Source: Paenibacillus sp. RC334
GTDB taxonomy: Bacteria; Bacillota; Bacilli; Paenibacillales; Paenibacillaceae
Assembly (NCBI RefSeq): GCF_030034735.1
Contig: NZ_CP125370.1
Span: 4,945,001 to 5,009,000, forward strand
Reading direction: 5' to 3'
DNA: 64,000 nt
The notes under the pieces were generated by a model. That model made no database searches and was not told the DNA's origin. It was given only the letters and a program-made list of their open reading frames with translations. Of the stretch, positions 1 through 9,900 are shown piece by piece (positions within the stretch are counted from its first letter, which is position 1; the number at the start of each line of letters is the position of its first letter). The position numbers were made by a program, and so were the translations under genes.

Positions 1-3000
1 CGCTGAATTCGATTCGCGGCTTCCTCAATTTCTGCCATAACCTCAGTTGGATTGGAGGCTGCGAAGTCCATGACTTCCAGATCGTACAATTCCCCTTCAC
101 TGATTCCACGATTCCATGCTTCATAGCCGCTGTCCGTCCGTCGATATACGGTACGTAAAGCATCGTGGTGCGTAATTATGCTGTCCATTACCTGCCGCAA
201 TGCCTCTTCTTTAAAGCCCGAAGGTCTGTGCAAGAAAAACGACTGGTTAAAATGTGCTTCATTTCCCGTTTCTTGCGTGAATAACCATCGCTGTATCGGT
301 GTCAACTCCACTTTTCCACTAATTTCACCTTGCTCGGGTATTCTGGTCACCCGCTCTGTATAAGGACTGAGCGCAGCAATGCTCGGATATTTAAACAGGT
401 CTTTCATTCCAATTTTGTAGCCGGCCTGAATCAATCGGGACGATACCTGAATGGCCTTAATGGAATCGCCACCCAAATCAAAAAAGTTATCCCCTGTTCC
501 TATCTGCGGCACACCGAGCACCTTTTGCCAGACAGTGACCAGCACCTGCTCCACTTCGTTTCCAGGCGCGGTATACTCCACTCCGGTTTGAATACTCGCC
601 GTTGGCACAGGCAGCTCTTTACGGTCCACTTTCCCATTAGGCGTTAGCGGTAGCCGTTCCAGCGGAATCATATAGGCTGGTATCATATACGCTGGCAGCT
701 CTTCCAGCAGAGCTTCCCGTATCCGCGTCCCCGTCATCTCGCGCTCAGCTACATAGTACGCCGCCAATTGCTTCGCGCCATCCTCCGCTTCATGGACAAC
801 CACAGCCGCTTGCTGGACGAAGGGCAGGCTCTGCAGCTTCGCTTCAATCTCTCCCGGCTCAATCCGGTATCCACGGATCTTCACCTGCTGGTCCATCCGT
901 CCCAGATAGCTGATCGTTCCGTCTGGACGCCAGCGTCCCCGGTCCCCCGTCCGGTATAACCGTTCACCCGCTGCCCATGGATGCGCTACAAACCGCTCAC
1001 GGGTTAATTCCTCCTGATTCAAATAACCACGGGCCAGACCGGCTCCCCCGACCCAGATTTCTCCCGCCATCCCTATCGGCAGGAGCCGCCCCTCTTGATC
1101 CATGATGTAGGCGGTCGAGTTGGCTATCGGTCGCCCAATCGGAATATTGTTGGTATAGTCCTGGTCAATCTCAAAGCTGCAGGAAAAGGTCGTGTTTTCC
1201 GTCGGACCATAGCCATTCACCAGCGTGACATTCGGGCATGCGCGGCGTACCGCCGATACGACCGATGGCACGAGCGCATCCCCTCCCACAATGAGATAAC
1301 GCAGCGGCTCAAACTGTGCTGGCTCTTGCTGCACCAACTGATGGAACAGTGGCGCGGTCAGCCACATGACCGTAATTTGGTGCTCCCGGATAGCTTCCCC
1401 CAGCAGCTCTGCACTCAGCAGAACCATCTCGGGTACAATGACCAGCCGCAGCCCGTTCAGCAAGGCCCCCCAAATTTCAAACGTACAGGCGTCAAAAACC
1501 AGCGCCCCTGTTAGCAAAATACGGTCAGCAGGTGTCCATGCTACAACATTTGTTCCTTTGACCAAACGTACGACACTTCGCTGCTCCACCATGACCCCTT
1601 TGGGTTGTCCGGTCGAACCGGAGGTATACATCACATAAGCCAGATGATGGGCTCCTGATACGCTTGGCAAGTCAGAGTCATCCGCAGCATATGCATTTTC
1701 GTCCCCCAGGTCCAGCATTCGGCCCTCATATCCGGCCTGTTTGACCCGTTCCATGGCCTGATGAACGGCATCTCCAGTTCCGGCAGATGCCGTCAGCAGC
1801 ACGTTGACCTGACCATCGGCCAGCATAAAGCGAATACGCTCCGAAGGGTAAGTCGGATTGATCGGCAAATAGGCGCCTCCAGCCTTCAAAATGGCTAACA
1901 TTCCCACGATCATGTCTGCAGAGCGATCCGCCAAAATCCCGATCCGCTGATCCGGCTGCACACCGCAGGCCCGCAGCGTATGCGCCAGCTGGTTCGAGCG
2001 TTTCTGCAAGGCACGGTAGGTCCAGCTCTTGTCCCCGCACACAACCGCAATTTGCTCGGGTACACGCGCTGCCTGTTCTTCAAACAACTGCGCAATGGGT
2101 TGCTCATGCGGATATGCTTGGGCGGTATCATTAAAGACGTCCAGAATCAGACGTTTGTTCGCCTCGGTTACCCACTGGAGCTCGTTGACACGCATGTGCG
2201 GGCGTTCCGCTATTTGCCGCAGAAGATGAAGCAGTTGGTTACTGATTTGCTCTATGTCTGCCTGACTATAGACGCTTGCATTGTATTGAAATTTGAATGT
2301 GAATGTTTCGCCAGGCAGCACAATGAGATTAAAATCATAGTTCGTCTGCTCACGAATCTCCGCATCAGCTATAGTCAAGCCCGTCGTATGCTCGCCTTGA
2401 ATAAGCTGCTGCATTTGCTCCTCTACAGGATAATTTTCAAAAACAAGCAAATGTGTGATTAAGTCCTGTTTTTGATGGGTATGAGCCTGAACCTCATACA
2501 ATGGGTACGTATCGTAAGCCGCTGATGCCACGGAATTGGACTGAGTCCGAATCATGATTTCAGACAGAGAATCCGTGGAATGGCATTGAATACGCACCGG
2601 GATTGTGTTAATAAATAATCCGATCATTTGCCCGGCTCCCGCCAAATCTGACGGTCTGCCCGACACAACTGTACCAAAAACTACATCTTGGCTTGCGTTT
2701 GCCATTTGGAGCCATAGCCCCCATACTGTTTGCAATACTGAGTTTAACGTCACCTGATGTATTGCTGCTATCTGCTTTAACTGTCGGATTGAATCGTTAT
2801 CAAGCTCAAGCGCCACTTCTTGGCGGATATATTTTTGATCAGAGTCCCCTTCCCTCTCTCCAGGGATAGCAGTATGCTCCTCATACCCCGACAAATATTG
2901 CTCCCAGTAGTGGGCTGCTTGCTCATCATCCTGCGCCGCCAGCCACTCCATATACTTGCTGTAAGGAGCTGATTGCTGTACATTAGGCTGTCGGTTTATC

Positions 3001-6000
3001 AGAAAAGCTGAGTAGTACTCGAACAGTTCACTCGTGACCAGCGGTACACACCAACCATCCATCAAAATATGGTGAAAGCTCCAAATGAATGAGTACGTCT
3101 CATCCGCAATACGGAAAACTGCCATTCGCATCAATATATCCTGTGACAGATTGAATCCCCGTTGCTGATCCGTCTCTGCATAGGAATGCAGCCTTTGCTG
3201 TTGCTGTACCTCTTCCAGTTCCCTTATGTCTTCTGCATACAGCTCGACTTGTGGGTTCTTGTAGACGATTTGGAGAGGATAGTCTTTCCATGCTCCATCA
3301 AAACGGGTACGGAGGATAGCGTGCGCTTTCGTCAATTCCTCCAGACTTTGCCCAAAAACGTCCAGCTTCAAGTTTCCTTGCATTTCAAAAGTAATCTGCT
3401 CAAAATAGACGCCAGATCTGGAATCCAGCAAATTGTGAAACAGCATCCCCTTTTGTAAAGGAGTCAACGGATACACATCTTCAATGTCACCTATATGCTG
3501 TGTCTGCTGAATAATCTGCTCCAACTCTTCCATGGTCAAATGTTTTAGAGATAAATCACTTGGTGTGATTTCCGTCCGTTCGCAACTTGCACAGTGTTCG
3601 ATGACTTGACGCAAGCTATCTTCCAGATATGCTGCAAATTGCTGCATAGTTTGACTTAGATATTGTTTTTTACTGTAACTTAGCTGTAACGATAAATTGC
3701 CGTTAGTAATACTGCCGTTAATTATTAACTTATATGGCCTTAATTGATTCCCACTCACCTCGGAGCCGACAGAATAAGTGGACAGGCGCATAGAGCTATT
3801 TTCCAAATCCTGATCAAACTGACCCAGGTAATTAAAGCTGACTTCAGGCTGCAGGTCGCCAAATGTTGCATTTCGGGCACCGTGATTTTCAGATAAGTAC
3901 CGCAGTAAACCATATCCGATCCCCTTGTTAGGAATCTCCCGTAATCCTTCCTTAATGCCTTTAATTCGACTGGCTATACTAGTATGATGACGAACGGAAA
4001 GAATGACCGGGTATAGACTCGTGAACCAGCCAACCGTACGTGAAATATCAACATCATCCATAATGCTTTCCCGGCCATGTCCCTCCAGCATAATTGCAAC
4101 CTTCTCCATGCCAGTCCAGCGATGAACAGCTATGCCAAGAGCTGTAAGTAGCAAATCATTTATTTCCGTGTTATAAGCCCGATTTGCCCCTTTTAACAGC
4201 TGTCCGGTCTCCTCTTCAGACCATTGCAAGGTTATAGTCTCGCTGTCTTTTATCAAGGAACGGCTTACTTCCAAGTCCACAGGAAGTGGTGAGACGATGG
4301 TATGATCCACTGCTTCCCAAAAAGAACGCTCCTGCTCAATTGCATTGCTAGTGGCATGATCGGACAGCTTATGTGCCCATGTCTGAAAAGAATCAGTCTT
4401 CACAGGTAGTTGAACAAAAGCTCCGGCTTCTACCTGTTCATAAGCTCTTGCGATATCTTCCAGCAAAATCCGCCAGGATACACCATCCACCACCAAATGA
4501 TGAATGACAATTAGTAGATGATCACCATCTGCACAACGGAACAGACCCAGCTTTACTAATGGACCTTTTTCTAAATCAATGCTTTGCTGTATCCGGTTAG
4601 CTGCAGCCTCAATTGCCGCAAAAGGCTGGGAATCGGCTGTAAAATCTACAATTTCCAGATGGTACAGCTCCCCATCATCCATTCCACGATTCCATGCCTC
4701 ATACCCATATTCTGTCTGACGAAATACCATACGAAGCGCATCATGATGGGTTATGACACCCTGCATGGAATGTCGCAGCGTCTGTTCATCAAACCTTTGC
4801 TCTCTAAAGAGCAGCATGGATTGATTCATATGATGAGGATCGGCAATTTGATTTTCCAAAAACCAGTACTGGATAGGAGAACGCTTGACCTTTCCAATTA
4901 CCGTCTTTTGATCCGCTACTCTGTTCAGTATGTGAACATGAGAATTTAGCGAAGCGATGGTTGGATAAGAAAATAAATGCTTCATCTCCAAGTGATATCC
5001 CGCTTGTCTTAAACCGGATGAAACTTGAATGGCCTTAATGGAATCGCCACCCAAATCAAAAAAGTTATCCCCTGTTCCTATCTGTGGCACACCGAGCACC
5101 TTTTGCCAGACAGTGACCAACACCTGCTCCACTTCGTTTCCAGGCGCGGTATACTCCACTCCGGTTTGAATACTCGCCGTTGGCACAGGCAGCTCTTTAC
5201 GGTCCACTTTCCCATTAGGCGTTAGCGGTAGCCGTTCCAGCGGAATCATATAGGCTGGTATCATATATGCTGGCAGCTCTTCCAGCAGAGCTTCCCGTAT
5301 CCGCGTCCCTGTCATCTCGCGCTCAGCTACATAGTACGCCGCCAATTGCTTCGCGCCATCCTCCGCTTCATGGACAACCACAGCCGCTTGCTGGACGAAG
5401 GGCAGGCTCTGCAGCTTCGCTTCAATCTCTCCCGGCTCAATTCGGTATCCCCGGATTTTCACCTGCTGGTCCATCCGTCCCAGATAGCTGATCGTTCCGT
5501 CCGGACGCCAGCGTCCCCGGTCCCCCGTCCGGTATAACCGTTCACCCGCTGCCCATGGATGCGGTACAAACCGCTCACGGGTTAATTCTTCCTGATTCAA
5601 ATAACCACGGGCCAGACCGGCTCCCCCGACCCAGATTTCTCCCGCCATTCCTATTGGCAGGAGCCGCCCCTCTTGATCCATGATGTAGGCGGTCGAGTTG
5701 GCTATCGGTCGCCCAATCGGAATATTGTTGGTATAGTCCTGGTCAACCTCAAAGCTGCAGGAAAAGGTCGTGTTTTCCGTCGGACCATAGCCATTCACCA
5801 GCGTGACATTCGGGCATGCGCGGCGTACCGCCGATACGACCGATGGCACGAGCGCATCCCCTCCTACAATGAGATAACGCAGCGGCTCAAACTGTGCTGG
5901 CTCTTGCTGTGCCAACTGATGGAACAGTGGCGCGGTCAGCCACATGACCGTAATTTGGTGCTCCCGGATAGCTTCCCCCAGCAGCTCTGCACTCAGCAGA

Positions 6001-6980
6001 ACCATCTCGGGTACAATGACCAGCCGCAGCCCGTTCAGCAAGGCCCCCCAAATTTCAAACGTACAGGCGTCAAAAACCAGCGCCCCTGTTAGCAAAATAC
6101 GGTCAGCAGGTGTCCATGCTACAACATTTGTTTCTTTCACCAAACGTACGACACTTCGCTGCTCCACCATGACCCCTTTGGGTTGTCCAGTCGAACCGGA
6201 GGTATACATCACATAAGCCAGATGATGGGCTCCTGATACGCTTGGCAAGTCAGAGTCATCCGCAGCATATGCATTTTCGTCCCCCAGGTCCAGCATTCGG
6301 CCCTCATATCCGGCCTGTTTGACCCGTTCCATGGCCTGATGAACGGCATCTCCAGTTCCGGCAGATGCCGTCAGCAGCACGCTGACCTGACCGTCAGCCA
6401 GCATAAAGCGAATACGCTCCGAAGGGTAAGTCGGATTGATCGGCAAATAGGCGCCTCCAGCCTTCAAAATGGCTAACATTCCCACGATCATGTCTGCAGA
6501 GCGATCCGCCAAAATCCCGATCCGCTGATCCGGCTGCACACCGCAGGCCCGCAGCGTATGCGCCAGCTGGTTCGAGCGTTTCTGCAAGGCACGGTAGGTC
6601 CAGCTCTTGTCCCCGCACACAACCGCAATTTGCTCGGGTACACGCGCTGCCTGTTCTTCAAACAACTGCGCAATGGGTTGCTCATGCGGATATGCTTGGG
6701 CGGTATCATTAAAGACGTCCAGAATCAGACGTTTGTCCGCCTCGGTTACCCACTGGAGCTCGTTGACACGCATGTGCGGGCGTTCCGCTATTTGCCGCAA
6801 AAGATGAAGCAACTGGTTGCTGATTTGCTCTATGTCTGCCTGACTATAGATGCTTGCATTGTATTGAAATTTGAATGTGAATGTTTCGCCAGGCAGCACA
6901 ATGAGATTAAAATCATAGTTCGTCTGCTCACGAATCTCCACATTGGCTATCGTTAAACCGGATTTGTGCCCCCCTGTACG
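1..6980 (-). CDS. NRPS, modules 2 and 3 (continuation, partial)
   Basis: This is the continuation of the NRPS that begins at 12634, read in a shifted frame after the G run near 6969; it stays open to the left edge. Domains in order of translation: A2 (about 6800-5240), PCP2 (DNFFDLGGDSIKAI near 5050), E2 (HHLVVDGVSW, about 5000-3650), C3 of D-C-L type (FHHILMDGWCVP, about 3550-2400), A3 (about 2240-650), PCP3 (about 500-440) and the start of E3 (left of 400). Specificity residues read by eye for A2 and A3 are D-A-F-W-I-G-G-T-F-K, the established valine code. Both modules carry E domains, so D-Val-D-Val is predicted. The Val prediction is inference from the code; the domain order is seen directly. 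Confidence 0.85.
451..2385 (-). repeat. A3-PCP3 copy of a ~1.93-kb intragenic repeat
   Basis: This block matches 5029-6963 almost base for base, with only scattered substitutions over about 1.93 kb. It covers the PCP core, the whole adenylation domain and the end of the preceding condensation domain. The flanks (E and most of C) diverge much more, so the sharp edges point to recent duplication or gene conversion of the A-PCP unit. Confidence 0.9.
5029..6963 (-). repeat. A2-PCP2 copy of the ~1.93-kb intragenic repeat
   Basis: Partner of the block at 451-2385, offset by about 4578 bp. Long identical repeats of this kind are prone to collapse or mis-joining in short-read assembly, so the module count should be treated with care. 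Confidence 0.9.
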
Positions 6981-9900
6981 AGCTTATGCATCTGTGCGTC
7001 CACCGGATAATTTTCAAACACCAGTATATGCGTAATCAATTCTTGCTTTCGACCGCTCTCCCTCTGCATCTCATATAATGGATACGTATCATATGCGATG
7101 GAAGAAATCGCCTGTCGTTGACTCATTTGAAGCAGCTCTGCAAAGCTCATATCTGCTGTTGTGCGAATACGTACCGGGATGGTGTTAATACATGGTCCCA
7201 CCATAGTGGAGACACCTTCCAGTTCTGCCGGTCTACCTGACACTACGCTACCAAAGACAACATCATCACTGTCGTTATGTTTTTGAAGTAGCGTTCCCCA
7301 TACAGTCTGTATAAAAGTATTGACAGTAACTTGCACGTCAGCGGCTGCCATCTTCATGTAACGTGTTAATTCTCCATCTATAAGGCAAGTATGTTCTTCA
7401 CATACATAGCTGTCGTTCGCTTTTTGAAGAAGCGTAGCGGCAGGGACATTCGCTTGCCCTTCATACCCATCCAAATAAGCCTGCCAGTAGGCAGATGCCT
7501 CTTCATGGTTTTGCGCTTCAAGCCACTCGATATATTGGGAGTATGGAGCTACAGCAGGTAGCTCAGCCTGCCGTTGCTGGAGTGCAGCATCGTAATGCTC
7601 CATCAGCTCACCGAAAAAGAGTGGCAGACACCAACCGTCCAGAATGATATGATGAAATGTCCAGATACACTGGTATTGATGGTCTTTTGTGCCCAAAATG
7701 GTCATGCGCATCAATGGCCCGCGTGCCAAGTCGAATCCGAGCTCCTTTTCTTGCAACGCGCATAACCTTACATGCTCCTTATACTGTTGTTCATTTAGTG
7801 CGCCCATGTCTTCATAAACGAAGCTCAACCGGGCATTCCGATATACTATTTGCAGCGGAGCATTCCGCCAATTATCCATAAAAAAAGTACGAAATACGCT
7901 ATGTCTCTGCATTACTTTTTCCAAAGCATTTGCAAAGTGATCCACGTTAAGCTGACCATGCAGCTTAAATAAAATCTGCTCGACATAAGCAGATGATTGC
8001 CTGTCAGCTACGCCGTGAAACAACATTCCCTTTTGCATCGGCGTTAAAGAGTAAATATTTTCAACCTCTTGAGGATGCTCGCAAGCATGCTGCAGTTGCT
8101 CCAGCAGTTCGTCCAATTCTCCAACGGACAATCCTTTCATTGAAACATCACTTGGCGTAAGCTGCACCTGTTCCTGACTCACGCAATGCTCCATAATTTC
8201 AATGATTTTATCGTGCAGCAGCCAAGCCAGCTTTTGTATACTTTGCTTTTCAAATTGTTTGGCACTGTAGCTGATGCTGAAAGACAGTTGTCCTTGCGCC
8301 ACGATGCCGTTAATATCAAGTGCATAGAGTCTGCTCTGGTTGGGACTGACAGATAGTCCGCCCATAAAAGCCGCTACCTGCATGCCTTCATAACCAGTCT
8401 CCGTATCGAATTGCCCCAGATAGTTAAAACTGATTTCCGGTGTTTGGCCAGCCGGTCCATCCTCGGTCTGATCCGAGGTGTAGCGCAGCAGTCCATACCC
8501 TATACCTTTGTTGGGAACCCGCCGCAGCTCCTCCTTCACCGTCTTGATTTGCACGGATAATGCCTGTCCTGCCGGAAAGGACAGCCGTACCGGATAGCGA
8601 CTGGTGAACCATCCTACCGTCCGCGTTACATCCAGTTCCGGCACGATTGCCTCTCTTCCATGCCCCTCCAGGCTGAGCGCTACTTCCGTGATGCCCGTCC
8701 ATGCCTGTATAGCCCGTCCCAGTGCGGTCAGCAACAGATCATTCATCTCTGTCGTATATGCCCGGTGACTTTGCTTGAGCAACTGCTCCGTCTCTCCCGC
8801 TGTCCACTGCACCGTCACTTCTTCACTGTCCTTTACCAAAGATACGCCTGTCTCGGCGTAGTCCTGCGGCAGACCCGGTGCTGCTGTTGCTTGGATGCCC
8901 GCCCAGTACCCTGCTTCCGCCTGCAGCGCCTCACTCCTCGCATAGTGCGACAACCCCTCTGCCCAAGCCTGAAAGGCGTCCGTTTTCATCGGCAGCCGGA
9001 TCGGTTCCCCTTGCTGTGCCTGGGTATACGCTGTGCCTAAATCCTCCAGAAGTATGCGCCAGGAAACGCCGTCGATGACCCAGTGGTGGATCGCCACCAG
9101 CAGATGATCGCCATCCGTACACCGGAACAATCCCAGCTTGACCAGTGGGCCTTCGCTCAGATCCATCGTCGCCTGAATCCGGCTCGCCTCTGCCGCAATC
9201 GCTTCCTCGCTGTCTGTATCCGGTGCCATGTCCAGCACCTCCAGGCTGTAGCCCGCTCCTTCCCCGATCTGGCGGGTCCACGCCGTATAACCGCTATCGC
9301 TCCGGCGCAGCACGGTCCGCAGGGCATCATGGTGATCCGTTATCGCCTGCATCGCGGCTTGCAGCGCCCTCACTTCCCAACCGTCCGGGCGCTGCAAAAC
9401 GACACACTGGTTATAGTGATGCAGGTCGGTCGCCTGCTCGATCACGAAGGCCTGCTGGATCGGGGTCATTCCCGTAACCCCGCGGATCTCGCCTTGCTCT
9501 GCCGTCCGCTTCACCGGCTCGACATGGGAACTTAAGGCGGCAATCGTAGGATTGGTCAGCAGTTCTTTCATCCCCACCTGGTAGCCCGCTTGGAACAGCT
9601 TCGCTGACACCTGGATGGACTTGATGGAGTCCCCGCCCAGATCCAGGAAGGAATCATAAATGCCGACCTGCGCCACCCCCAATACCGCTGCCCAGATCGA
9701 GACGAGATGCTCCTCGACTGCATTGCGCGGCGGTGCGTAAGCAACACCTGGCTCCACGTACGCCTGTGGCGCGGGCAGTGCCTTGCGGTCCATTTTTCCG
9801 TTGGACGTCAGCGGCAGCGCCTCCAGAGGCACGAAGTAGGTCGGGATCATATACTCCGGTAGCGACGCACTCAGCGCTGCCCGCAATTCTCTACCCGTCA

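Noticed and set aside
1095..1514. Long plus-strand reading frames inside the NRPS (repeated at 5673-6092)
   Set aside because: They are antisense to the A domains, occur twice because the DNA is duplicated, and encode no recognisable protein.
6953..6980. Natural split of the NRPS into two proteins
   Set aside because: The break falls inside a C-A region, with no start codon, ribosome site or docking domain, and is repaired by one base in a G run.
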